Source of the DNA: Paracoccaceae bacterium
Lineage (GTDB): Bacteria; Pseudomonadota; Alphaproteobacteria; Rhodobacterales; Rhodobacteraceae
Reading direction: 5' to 3'
DNA: 35,254 bases
Assembly (NCBI GenBank): GCA_007694945.1
Contig: REER01000052.1
Span: 1-35,254, forward strand
Each line of letters opens with the position of its first letter. The stretch's first letter is position 1. Below, piece after piece: positions 18,047 to 27,497 of this stretch. A program made the position numbers and the translations under genes. Below the pieces are notes generated by a model. It made no database searches. It was not told the origin of the DNA and saw only the letters and a list, made by a program, of their open reading frames with translations.

Positions 18047-18547
18047 ATGTCGAGCGGCAAGCTGGACCCGATTGATCGCAAGATTCTGGCAGAGCTACAG
18101 CTCGACGGCCGGATGACCAATGTCGAACTTGCCAAACGTGTCGGCATTTCAGCACCACCCTGCCTGCGCCGCGTTCGGGCGCTGGAAGAGCAGGGTTTCA
18201 TTCAAGGCTATCATGCGCAGGTCAATGCGCGCGAGCTTGGGTTCGAAGTGCAGGTCTTTGCCATGGTCGGGCTGAATTCCCAGGCCGAGGCTGATCTTGC
18301 CCGGTTCGAGCAACGCTGCCGCGAGTGGCCGCTGGTGCGCGAATGTCATATGCTCAATGGTGAGATCGATTTCATCCTCAAATGCGTTGCCCCCGATCTC
18401 TCCACCTTTCAGCGCTTCCTGACCGAGGAACTGCTCGCGGCGGAGAATGTGATAACGGGCAAGACCTCGCTCGTAATCCGCTGTGCCAAGCAGGAACCGG
18501 GCGTGCCATTCGACGTGCTGGAGGCGCGGGCCTCGGAAATCGTCTGA
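18047..18547 (+). CDS. Lrp/AsnC family transcriptional regulator
   Basis: Small-molecule responsive regulator of 166 residues. The N-terminal helix-turn-helix reads LDPIDRKILAELQLDGRMTNVELAKRVGISAPPCLRRVRALEEQGFI (residues 6-52), the canonical Lrp form. The C-terminal RAM domain includes VRECHMLNGEIDFILKCVAPDL. The ligand, usually an amino acid, is unknown. GAGG lies eight bases before the ATG. It is divergent from trxB, and the stop is three bases from the convergent AAA ATPase stop. Confidence 0.94.
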   Translation: MSSGKLDPIDRKILAELQLDGRMTNVELAKRVGISAPPCLRRVRALEEQGFIQGYHAQVNARELGFEVQVFAMVGLNSQAEADLARFEQRCREWPLVRECHMLNGEIDFILKCVAPDLSTFQRFLTEELLAAENVITGKTSLVIRCAKQEPGVPFDVLEARASEIV

Positions 18548-18550
18548 GGC

Positions 18551-19861
18551 TCAGCGCACGATTTCTTCCTGCCGCACGAACATGTTGTTCCATGCCCGGT
18601 CGATCAGCTCGGGCGACATGTGGCGCGGCTTACCTTCGAAATCGCAGATATTGATCATCTGGTCGATCAGGAAGATCGGCTGATAATTCGAATAGACATT
18701 GTTGATGGTCGGATATTTCTTCTGGATCAGGTGGATGATCGTCTCTTCATCCAGCGGCATCTGGCGCTTCTTGGCCACCATTGCAAAGATTTTCAGGAAA
18801 TCCGACTGGCTTGGGCCGTCGATCTTGATCTTGTAGAAGATCCGGCGCAGCGCGGCCTGGTCGAAAATATCATTGGGATGGAAGTTGGTCGAGAAGATCA
18901 CCAGCGTGTCGAAGGGCACGACAAATTTCTCACCCGATTGCAGGGCGAGAATGTCGTAATTCATCTCCATGGGCACGATCCAGCGGTTCACGATCGCCTG
19001 GGGCGGCTCTTCCTGGCGGCCGAGGTCGTCGATGATAAATACGCCGCCCGTGGCCTTGAACTGCAAGGGGGCCTGATAGGTGCGCGAAACCGGGTTGTAT
19101 TTCAGATCGAGCATGTCGAGCGTCAACTCGCCGCCCGTGATCACGGTCGGGCGTTCGCAATAGACATAGCGGTTGTCGAAGCGATTGCCGGACTGGCGCA
19201 GGAGCGAGGGGTTATCCTCAGAGGTTTCGGCAACGCGGTGAACGATCGGGTCATAGACGCTGATGATCTGCCCCGCATGCTCGACCGCGCGCGGCACATA
19301 GATGCGGTCGCCCATCGCAGCGCGGATGCCGTTCGAGATAGAGGATTTGCCGTTACCAGGCGGGCCATACATCAGGATCGACCGACCGGAACTGACCGCC
19401 GGTCCGAGGTCATCCATCAGGCTGGGTGGCAGGATCAGGTCGCCCATCGCAATCTTGAGCTGGCGGCGGGTGATCTGGATATCGCGTATCGACTGTCGGC
19501 GGATCTGCTCTTCATACATCTTGAGCGGAATCGGCATTGCACCGTAATACTCTGACTGCGACAGAGCATCGAGCGCGCGGGACTTGCCGCCCTCGGTCAG
19601 TTGGAAGCTGGCCTCGGATTTCGTGGTGGCGGCGTGAACCGCCATCGCCTCGATCAGTTTCTCACTTCGGGCGATATCGACCAGTTCGATGGTCTGGGGC
19701 AATGGTAAGCATAGAATGCGCGCAAGGTCTGTTACCTTGCTTAGCGACATGCGGAACATGGTCTTGAGCAGGATATCCCGCATCAGAACAGTTGACAGCC
19801 CTGTCGCTTCGAGGCTGCGCGGCGGTGGAGGCACCGTGATGTGACCGGTCTCGATATTCAT
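18551..19861 (-). CDS. AAA-type ATPase at the end of the Tad locus
   Basis: ATPase of 436 residues. The first ~105 residues look like a winged-helix-type helical domain (MRDILLKTMFRMSL, then TKSEASFQLTEGGKSRALDAL). The ATPase core has Walker A GPPGNGKS (166-173), Walker B VFIIDDLG (274-281) and a sensor-like IFSTNFHPNDIFDQAALRRI. I chose the ATG at 19861; a TTG nine bases upstream sits too close to GGGAG. It follows cpaA by 55 bases on the same strand, so it is probably the last gene of the Tad operon. Similar genes occur by Rhodobacteraceae tad loci, but I know of no assigned function. A regulatory or assembly role is guesswork. Confidence 0.8.
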   Translation of the reverse strand: MNIETGHITVPPPPRSLEATGLSTVLMRDILLKTMFRMSLSKVTDLARILCLPLPQTIELVDIARSEKLIEAMAVHAATTKSEASFQLTEGGKSRALDALSQSEYYGAMPIPLKMYEEQIRRQSIRDIQITRRQLKIAMGDLILPPSLMDDLGPAVSSGRSILMYGPPGNGKSSISNGIRAAMGDRIYVPRAVEHAGQIISVYDPIVHRVAETSEDNPSLLRQSGNRFDNRYVYCERPTVITGGELTLDMLDLKYNPVSRTYQAPLQFKATGGVFIIDDLGRQEEPPQAIVNRWIVPMEMNYDILALQSGEKFVVPFDTLVIFSTNFHPNDIFDQAALRRIFYKIKIDGPSQSDFLKIFAMVAKKRQMPLDEETIIHLIQKKYPTINNVYSNYQPIFLIDQMINICDFEGKPRHMSPELIDRAWNNMFVRQEEIVR

Positions 19862-19916
19862 TCGCGTCAATTCTCCCAGTCTGAGTGCAGCCTAGCGCGG
19901 AATGATGAATCGCACC

Positions 19917-20420
19917 CTAAGCTGTCCCGTTTCCGAATATGCTGGCAAGGCAGAGGTAGAATAGCAGGCTCGGCCCGAGGGCGAGCCCAAGCGGGAATTC
20001 GCGGCGGTGCCAACTTTCCCATGCGGGCGCAAGGTCCTGTGCCAGTGCTGTGCGTCTGACCAGTCGATGTGCAACGAAGCTCACTATCGTGACCGCGGCC
20101 AACAGCATCAGGAATAGGCTGAGATCGCCCAGCGCTATGAATGGGGCCATAGCGGCTATGAATTTCGCGTCTCCTGCGCCCAGGAGGCCCACCGAGCTTA
20201 GTACAAACCCGACCACCAGCACGATCCCGAGGCTCACCCATCCCCACGCCCAAGTCTGGAGCGGCAGAGCCATCAGGCCTATGACCAGATACACCGCCAC
20301 CAGCGCCAGAACGGCATAATTGTGGATTTTCATCCATTTCATGTCGGACCACGCGACCCAAAGTGAAATGGGGGTGACAAAGGGCAGGAACCACAGGGCC
20401 GATTGCGCGGGCAGCATCAT
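19917..20420 (-). CDS. cpaA: Prepilin peptidase CpaA/TadV (A24 family)
   Basis: Inner-membrane aspartic protease that removes the leader peptide of Flp pilins. The 167-residue protein is hydrophobic with about five to six segments. The two catalytic aspartates are visible in AWSDMKWMKIHN (Asp26) and in the GAGDAKF motif near residue 83. It lacks the N-terminal methylase domain, as expected for the TadV type. The ATG overlaps the upstream TPR-gene stop (ATGA). It should act on the two Flp pilins encoded 10 kb away in the same locus. Confidence 0.94.
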   Translation of the reverse strand: MMLPAQSALWFLPFVTPISLWVAWSDMKWMKIHNYAVLALVAVYLVIGLMALPLQTWAWGWVSLGIVLVVGFVLSSVGLLGAGDAKFIAAMAPFIALGDLSLFLMLLAAVTIVSFVAHRLVRRTALAQDLAPAWESWHRREFPLGLALGPSLLFYLCLASIFGNGTA

Positions 20421-21277
20421 ATGCTCTGCCCTCCGCTTTCGAGTGCGCGCAGGGCGCGGACGGCCTCGTCATAATGCTGCGGGTGCGTGTCGATCGCGTC
20501 CTGCAACAGGGTGCGTCCGATCGTGGTGTCGCCCTTGCGAATGGCGGCGATGGCCATGGTGAACAGCATCTTTGCCCGCTCGTGCTGGGTCATGCGCACC
20601 AGCGGAAGGCTGTAGTTCCCTTGACCGGCACGCGCCAGCGCAAGATTGTTCTTCGCGGTGAAGAGGTTCGGGTCATGCTGTAGCGCTTGCATGAACAGCG
20701 GTTCGGCCTCGGCCGGGTTGCCGCGTGTCAGCTTGGAATAGCCCCAATTGTTGAACACATTTGCCGGACGCGTTGTCAGACCTGCGGCGGTTTCGTAGAA
20801 ATGATCGGCGCGCGACCATTGCTTTTTACTGTCTGCGATCATCGCTTCCAGCCGGTAGCGGTCAAAACTCTCATGCGTGGGCGGGATGTCGTTGAGCGTT
20901 TTCTCGGCTTCATCCCAATTGTTGGAGCGGATATAGGCATCCGCCAGCATCACGCGGTCATCATTCGTGGCCTCGGGGTGTTGCGACACGCGGCGCCAGA
21001 CCGGCACAGCCTCGGAACCCCGTCTGGCGCGAGTCAGTGACCGCGCCAGTCCGCGCAGCATGTCGATATCCTCGGGCCGCTCCTCAACCTGGCCAGTGAA
21101 AAAATCGACCGCTTCCTCGGGATCGCCGGCCACGAGCATCAATTCGGCCAGATTCTTCTGGTCGATGGATGTCACGTTATCGATGGCGCGGGTGACACTC
21201 GCCCGGCTGCTATCCTCGCAGGCGGACAGAACGAACACGCTGCCTGACAGCAGCGCAATAACGATGGGGTGGCGCAT
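20417..21277 (-). CDS. tadD: TPR-repeat lipoprotein of Tad pilus assembly (TadD-like)
   Basis: Outer-membrane-anchored assembly factor. The 286-residue protein starts with a lipoprotein signal ending LSAC (MRHPIVIALLSGSVFVLSAC). TPR-like helical pairs follow, e.g. AEKTLNDIPPTHESFDRYRLEAMI and FNNWGYSKLTRGNPAEAEPLFMQAL. A longer frame adds 18 cysteine-rich residues that I reject; GAGG stands eight bases before the chosen ATG. TadD proteins help place the secretin. It overlaps cpaA by four bases and follows a second TPR lipoprotein by 19 bases. Confidence 0.88.
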   Translation of the reverse strand: MRHPIVIALLSGSVFVLSACEDSSRASVTRAIDNVTSIDQKNLAELMLVAGDPEEAVDFFTGQVEERPEDIDMLRGLARSLTRARRGSEAVPVWRRVSQHPEATNDDRVMLADAYIRSNNWDEAEKTLNDIPPTHESFDRYRLEAMIADSKKQWSRADHFYETAAGLTTRPANVFNNWGYSKLTRGNPAEAEPLFMQALQHDPNLFTAKNNLALARAGQGNYSLPLVRMTQHERAKMLFTMAIAAIRKGDTTIGRTLLQDAIDTHPQHYDEAVRALRALESGGQSI

Positions 21278-21296
21278 TTTTGCGTCCTCACTGCTC

Positions 21297-21881
21297 TTAC
21301 AGGGGTGTGGACAGCAACAAGAACCGACCACTTCCCCGTCGCATCAGCAAAAGCTGATATGCCTCGATTTCATGATAGCGGGTTTTATTCCTGTTTTCGA
21401 TGGCTAATAACAGGTTTTCGCGGATTTCGGCGGATCTGCCTGCATCATATGTGAAAGCGTTGCGGAAATGCAGTTCTGCCTCACCCCATTTGCCCTGTTC
21501 GGCCAGTGCGACCCCGAGATTGTTATGCGCGGCGACAAAAGTGCCGTCCTGTTCAAGCGCGCGGCGCAGATCCTGTTCGGCCTGCCCCAGACGACCCAGC
21601 CGGAGATTGGCTGAGCCGATGGCCGAGAGCACATCGACACTCGGGCCATGGGTGACGGCAGCGCGCGTGTAGGCGCGCAGGGCGATCTCGAATTCGCCCG
21701 CTGCCATCGCTCGGTGCCCGACGATTAACCCGTCAACGGCCTCGGGAATATCAGTGCCGCGTTGCGACGGCGGCAACTGATCGGGGCCGGCAATCGCCGG
21801 TCCGCGTTGGGCTTGCTCCTGAGACAGGTCACTGCAACCTGCCGGCAGAAGCAGCGCAAGGATGATAAGGCAAGATCGCAA
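21297..21881 (-). CDS. Second TPR-repeat lipoprotein of the Tad locus
   Basis: Lipoprotein of 194 residues with a signal ending LLPAGC, then TPR-type repeats (residues about 50-160), including VAAHNNLGVALAEQGKWGEAELHFRNAF. The start codon is TTG, two bases after the tadC stop; no better start exists without losing the signal peptide. The C-terminal tail RYHEIEAYQLLLMRRGSGRFLLLSTPL is basic and hydrophobic. It probably works with the neighbouring TadD-like protein in secretin assembly or pilotin function. Two adjacent TPR lipoproteins in a tad locus are known in this group, but the division of labour is not. Confidence 0.83.
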   Translation of the reverse strand: MRSCLIILALLLPAGCSDLSQEQAQRGPAIAGPDQLPPSQRGTDIPEAVDGLIVGHRAMAAGEFEIALRAYTRAAVTHGPSVDVLSAIGSANLRLGRLGQAEQDLRRALEQDGTFVAAHNNLGVALAEQGKWGEAELHFRNAFTYDAGRSAEIRENLLLAIENRNKTRYHEIEAYQLLLMRRGSGRFLLLSTPL

Positions 21882-21883
21882 AA

Positions 21884-22861
21884 TTACATGCCGCCGACAA
21901 CGCCCGGGTTCAACTCGGTTGCAATGCCCACCACCGAAGGACCGATGAGGATGATCAACAGTGGTGGCACTGTGAACATCATTGTGCCCAGAGTCATCTT
22001 GGTCGGCAAGAGGTTTGCCTTTTCTTCGGCTCGCATGATGCGCTTGTCGCGCATTTCCGACGCAAATACCCGCAGGGCATCAGTGATCGATGTGCCATAG
22101 GTCGATGCCTGCACCATCACGGTCGCGAAGGAGGTGATATCCGAAATGTCGCAGCGCTTCGCCATGTCCTTCAGAACCTCTGAGCGCTCGCGCCCGGCCC
22201 GCACCTGTTCACCCACAGTAACGAATTCCTCGGACAGTGCCGGGTAGGAGGCCTTCATTTCGCGTCCGATGCGCTGGATCGCCTGGTCGAGCGACTGACC
22301 AGCCTCGACGCAGATCAGCATCATGTCGAGCGCGTCGGGAAAGCCGGCAGTGATCTCTTCCTGGCGCGCCGTGGCCCGGCGTTCGACCCAGCGTTTGGGG
22401 CCATAATAGCCGATCAGCATCGGCGCGACCATGATCGCGGCAAGGGCCACGGTGCCCTCGAACGCCTCGGGCATGATCACAAAGGCGAGAAGGAACGAGA
22501 CGATCAGACCGCCGACGGCAAGGATGAACTGCAGCGCGGCCATGTCACGCACGGCATTCTTGCCGTAATACCCTGCCTGTATCATTTTCTGGCGGGCGGC
22601 CGAGAGTTCCTGCTCATTCTCAGGCTCGAGAAAGCGGCTGAAAGAATCCAGCGCCTTGATTTCGCGGCCAAGCTCTCGGCGCAGCCTTGCCTTGTCCGCG
22701 ACGGGCTGCTCGCGACCGGGCTTGATCTGGTCCGAGAATTTCTGCATCGGATCAGCCTTGTCGGACTGGCCCATCAGCATGAGCGCGACGGCCAGCAGCA
22801 CGATACCACCCAGACCGGCGAGGATCATCAATCCCATCGGCGTGTCGAAGAGTTCGGGCAT
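21884..22861 (-). CDS. tadC: Tad secretion platform protein TadC
   Basis: Type II secretion F-family inner-membrane protein of 325 residues that, with TadB, forms the platform on which the CpaF ATPase acts. It has a membrane segment near residue 15, a cytoplasmic helical region, further segments near 110-160 and two at the C-terminus. The T2SSF domain signature GFPDALDMMLICVEAGQSLDQAIQRIG is clear, and the tail is MTLGTMMFTVPPLLIILIGP. The ATG at 22861 is used; the GTG one codon upstream has the same ribosome site (AAGGA). It follows tadB by 61 bases. Confidence 0.94.
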   Translation of the reverse strand: MPELFDTPMGLMILAGLGGIVLLAVALMLMGQSDKADPMQKFSDQIKPGREQPVADKARLRRELGREIKALDSFSRFLEPENEQELSAARQKMIQAGYYGKNAVRDMAALQFILAVGGLIVSFLLAFVIMPEAFEGTVALAAIMVAPMLIGYYGPKRWVERRATARQEEITAGFPDALDMMLICVEAGQSLDQAIQRIGREMKASYPALSEEFVTVGEQVRAGRERSEVLKDMAKRCDISDITSFATVMVQASTYGTSITDALRVFASEMRDKRIMRAEEKANLLPTKMTLGTMMFTVPPLLIILIGPSVVGIATELNPGVVGGM

Positions 22862-22922
22862 CACAGTCGGTCCTTGTACAGAGTTTCAGAGCGGTGTTTC
22901 GGGGCTGTGCGAACGGATGGGA

Positions 22923-23891
22923 TCATACCTTGATGTTGGTCATCTTGCGCATGTAGAGCACATTTACGATCAGAAAGGCACAGACCACGATGGCCAGCGG
23001 AACATAGAGCGGCGTCTCTTTCACGGCGTCGTAGTAATCTGGTTTGATCGTCTGGATCATGACCATAGCGCCAATCGGGAAGACCGACAGGAACATGCCG
23101 GACCATTTCGCCTCGGCAGTGATGGCCTTCACACGCCGGAACAGCTTGAATCGTGCGCGCACCACTTTTGACAATCCATCGAGAATCTCGGCAAGGTTGC
23201 CGCCTGATTTCTGCTGGATGCCAACAGCGACCGCCAGAAAGCGGATATCGGGCAGGTCTACGCTGTCGCCGAACTCGGACAGCGCTTCGGAAGCGTCGCG
23301 CCCATATGAGATTTCATCGGCAATCAGCCCCAGTTCAGAGCCCAGCGGGTCGGATACCTCATCGGCGGCGATGGATAGGGCGGCGACAAAAGGGTGTCCA
23401 ACGCGCAGGCTGCGTACCATGAGGTCGATTGCCTCGGGCAATTGTTCCTCGATCGCGCCCACGCGTTTCTTGGCCTTGCTGCTGACCCAGAAAAACACCG
23501 CCCCAAAGCCGAAGGCAAAGGACATGCTGATGCTGACCAGCAGTTCGGTATCGGTCAGCAGGTTCAGCAGCACAAAGCTCAGCACGCTGAGCCCGACCAT
23601 CAGCAGCATCAGGGTCTGGGCGGAAAAGGCGACATTGCCCTTGCGCGCGCGCTCCTCAAGCAACCCATAGATCGGGATCGAAATCCCGCTCTGGTGCGCC
23701 GAGCGCTCCTTGCGCAGCTGCTCCATAACATCTTTCTTGGCCTGACCTTTCTGCAAAAGCTCGAGGCGGCGATTCATCTTGGAATCGTGTTCGATACTCT
23801 TGCCGAAAGCGAGCAGGTAGATGCCCTGAATCAGGAGGAGGATCGCTCCGAAAATGGCGACATAGACCAGCCAGTTGAGTGAGAGATCCAT
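22923..23891 (-). CDS. tadB: Tad secretion platform protein TadB
   Basis: Partner of TadC, also a T2SSF-domain membrane protein, 322 residues. A first membrane helix (LVYVAIFGAILLLIQGIYLLAFG) is followed by a charged linker and a pair of helices near 90-140. The domain signature is EEQLPEAIDLMVRSLRVGHPFVAALSIAADE, with two closing helices. It lies three bases after cpaF, so translation is coupled, and precedes tadC by 61 bases, the usual cpaF-tadB-tadC order. Confidence 0.95.
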   Translation of the reverse strand: MDLSLNWLVYVAIFGAILLLIQGIYLLAFGKSIEHDSKMNRRLELLQKGQAKKDVMEQLRKERSAHQSGISIPIYGLLEERARKGNVAFSAQTLMLLMVGLSVLSFVLLNLLTDTELLVSISMSFAFGFGAVFFWVSSKAKKRVGAIEEQLPEAIDLMVRSLRVGHPFVAALSIAADEVSDPLGSELGLIADEISYGRDASEALSEFGDSVDLPDIRFLAVAVGIQQKSGGNLAEILDGLSKVVRARFKLFRRVKAITAEAKWSGMFLSVFPIGAMVMIQTIKPDYYDAVKETPLYVPLAIVVCAFLIVNVLYMRKMTNIKV

Positions 23892-23894
23892 TTC

Positions 23895-25349
<1,455 letters not shown>

Positions 25350-25361
25350 GACGTGTCCTCG

Positions 25362-26588
25362 TTATTCGGCAGCAAGCTTGGTCGCTTGGGCCGTCTCAAA
25401 CAGCGATGCCGCAAATTTCTGGATTTCCTTGGTCACCGGGTTTTTCGGTGCGAAGGCGGTGAGCGGAAGTCCATGGTCGTTGGCATCGCGAATCTGGGTG
25501 CTGCCATCGGGAATCTGTACCGCAATGCTGATCCCGAGGCTTTCGGCCATACGCTTGGCGCGAGCCTTGCCGCTGAGATCGGTGAAGCGCGGCGCCCGGT
25601 TCAGGATGTAGCGATGCTTGTCCAGCGGGATATTGTCTGCCTTGAGCGCGCGGATCATGCGCAGCGTGTTCTGGGCCGACCGCAGGTCCAGTTCGATCAT
25701 CGAGAAGTACAGATTCGACATCTCCAGTGCGGTCTCTGTCCAGTGGACGATGGTGCGTGGCATGTCGATGATCACGTAATCGAACTGGTCTCGCGCCATT
25801 GCGATCACGCGCTCGATCTCGTCCGGGGTGAGCAGGTCGAGCGGAAGCATGTCGGCCGGGGCGGTCAGGACACTGAGCTTGTCCTGGAAGACCTGGAGCG
25901 CGGCGAAAAAGGCATCACGATCCATGGTGCTGGTCTGCGACAGTAACTCATAAACCTTCTCGGTGCGCGCGAGGTCGAGATAGGTCGAGACCGACCCTGA
26001 CTGGAAATCGAAATCGAGGATGCAGACGCTCTGCTCTTTGGTGATCGCAAGTTGGCTGAGCTCCCATGCGAGGTTGACCGCAAAGGTGGTGCCCCCAGCA
26101 CCGCCGGCCAGCGATTGCACACCGAAAACGGCGCCATTCTTGCCGGTCGGCGTCGCGCGATGCGCAGGTTCGGCATGATGCTCCTGTGCGCGCTTCAGCC
26201 GCGCGATTGCGTCACTGAGCGCCTTTTCGGGTAAGGGATAGGGGACGAAATCATCTGCCCCTGCACGCAGCAACTGGTGCAGCAGAATTGGCGAGAGCGC
26301 TTCTGCGATGAGCAGGATCCTGATGCCGCCCGCGGTGGCCTTTTCGATCACCGACCGGATAACCGGAAATTGTGTTTCGTCTTCATCATCGAGCGCAATG
26401 GCCAGAAGCTCGACCGCCTTCGCCTCGGCGCTGTCGAGAAAGGCGAGCGCCTCGTTGAAGTTCAGATCGCCCCAGGCATCCTGATACTCCGCCTCCATAT
26501 CCTCGATCAGCAGGTCAAAATTCTGCACATTGCGAGAGACTGTGCACGCGCGGATCAATTGGGCATTGTTTATGTCTTCGCTCGCCAT
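25362..26588 (-). CDS. cpaE: Tad pilus localisation protein CpaE/TadZ
   Basis: Pilus localisation factor of 408 residues. The N-terminal ~130 residues form a degenerate response-regulator-like domain. A MinD/ParA-type ATPase-like domain follows, whose deviant Walker A is altered to AGGAGGTT (161-168): both lysines of the usual KGGxGKTT are replaced. That is the atypical form described for TadZ proteins, so nucleotide use is uncertain. VCILDFDFQSGS and YVIIDMPRTIVHWTE carry the other core motifs. GAGG lies eight bases before the chosen ATG; a longer frame adds seven residues. It is the first gene after the internal terminator, so likely starts its own transcript. Confidence 0.93.
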   Translation of the reverse strand: MASEDINNAQLIRACTVSRNVQNFDLLIEDMEAEYQDAWGDLNFNEALAFLDSAEAKAVELLAIALDDEDETQFPVIRSVIEKATAGGIRILLIAEALSPILLHQLLRAGADDFVPYPLPEKALSDAIARLKRAQEHHAEPAHRATPTGKNGAVFGVQSLAGGAGGTTFAVNLAWELSQLAITKEQSVCILDFDFQSGSVSTYLDLARTEKVYELLSQTSTMDRDAFFAALQVFQDKLSVLTAPADMLPLDLLTPDEIERVIAMARDQFDYVIIDMPRTIVHWTETALEMSNLYFSMIELDLRSAQNTLRMIRALKADNIPLDKHRYILNRAPRFTDLSGKARAKRMAESLGISIAVQIPDGSTQIRDANDHGLPLTAFAPKNPVTKEIQKFAASLFETAQATKLAAE

Positions 26589-26609
26589 GGTGGCATCCTC
26601 AATAATCAT

Positions 26610-26777
26610 GCTGCATCCGCTTTCGCTCTGCGCGCAGCAGAATCATGCCAACGCAGTTTAGCGGCTGTTTATTGAGGAAAGATTGTTCATAATTCTGGCG
26701 AGATTTTGGCTAAAGAACTGTAATTGTTCGGCAGGCTCATGCGTTGCGCTGAATTTCCGCTATCGTCTACAGAACAT
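26610..26777 (-). other. Leader region of cpaE
   Basis: 168 bases between the terminator and the start of cpaE with no gene in either strand. It is more AT-rich than the coding parts and must contain the promoter of the second Tad transcript, but I could not identify a clear -35/-10 or CtrA site. Confidence 0.4.
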
Positions 26778-26806
26778 GAAAAGGCCTCTGCCAGCGTAGC
26801 AGAGGC
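26778..26806 (-). terminator. Rho-independent terminator inside the Tad locus
   Basis: GCCTCTGC (26784-26791) and GCAGAGGC (26799-26806) form a perfect 8-bp stem with a seven-base loop. On the minus strand it is followed by CCTTTTC, a proper U run. It lies 25 bases after the OmpA-lipoprotein stop, so it divides the locus into two transcripts. Confidence 0.85.
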
Positions 26807-26831
26807 GTTGGATGATTGACTTTGGGTCGCC

Positions 26832-27458
26832 TCAATTTGGACGGGTGCCCCCACCCTCAGCAGTGTCGACATACTCCCGGTGCACGATGGCGGCATACTC
26901 GCCATCAAGCAACTGCCGGCGCCGAACATGTCCCGAAATCTCGGTCACAGTGCGACGATTGGCTGGCTCGCGGCCCTCGGTCACGATCAATGGTTGGGTT
27001 TCGCCACGCGAGACAACAGCCTCGATGCTGCGTCGCGGCACACCGAGTGAAACAAGATGGTCGCGCACGGCCCGGGCTCTGCGCAAACCGAGATTGTAAT
27101 TGTATGATGCGCTGCCGACCTTGTCGGTGTGACCGTAGATCGTATAACGCAACTCGGGAAACTGCTTCATCCAATGCGCTTGCATGCGCAGGATTTTCAG
27201 CGCCTCCTTGTCCAGTTTGGCGCTGTCGAAGGCGAAATTGACCATCGAGGGCACTTCGGCGTGGAACCGCCAACTCATGACCTTGGCCAGGCTCAACTTG
27301 CCAGTCTGGACCATGTGGTTGTGCATGGTCGGGTTGCCGAAACCTCCTTCATCGAGCCCGATCCCGGCCTCGCGATTGAAGCTGGAATGGGGGTCGCTAC
27401 AGGCCGCCAGTCCAAGACCGGTCGCTCCCAGCAAGAAAAAGCGTCTGTTCATGGCCAT
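26832..27458 (-). CDS. OmpA-domain lipoprotein of the Tad locus
   Basis: Peptidoglycan-binding lipoprotein of 208 residues. The signal NRRFFLLGATGLGLAACS has both a twin-arginine-like start (RRFFLL) and a lipobox (LAAC), so it may be a Tat-exported lipoprotein. The OmpA C-terminal domain spans about residues 75-180, with MVNFAFDSAKLD and YGHTDKVGSASYNYNLGLRRARAV containing the peptidoglycan-binding Asp and Arg. AGGAG is six bases before the ATG. It sits between the cpaC secretin and cpaE, where CpaD/RcpB usually lies, so it may anchor the secretin to the cell wall. That role is inferred. Confidence 0.87.
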   Translation of the reverse strand: MAMNRRFFLLGATGLGLAACSDPHSSFNREAGIGLDEGGFGNPTMHNHMVQTGKLSLAKVMSWRFHAEVPSMVNFAFDSAKLDKEALKILRMQAHWMKQFPELRYTIYGHTDKVGSASYNYNLGLRRARAVRDHLVSLGVPRRSIEAVVSRGETQPLIVTEGREPANRRTVTEISGHVRRRQLLDGEYAAIVHREYVDTAEGGGTRPN

Positions 27459-27497
27459 CTCCGGCTCCTGTGTTAAGCGTCTGATCCGGATATCTTT

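Noticed and set aside
18620-19555. 311-residue plus-strand frame antisense to the AAA ATPase
   Set aside because: Shadow; Walker motifs are on the minus strand.
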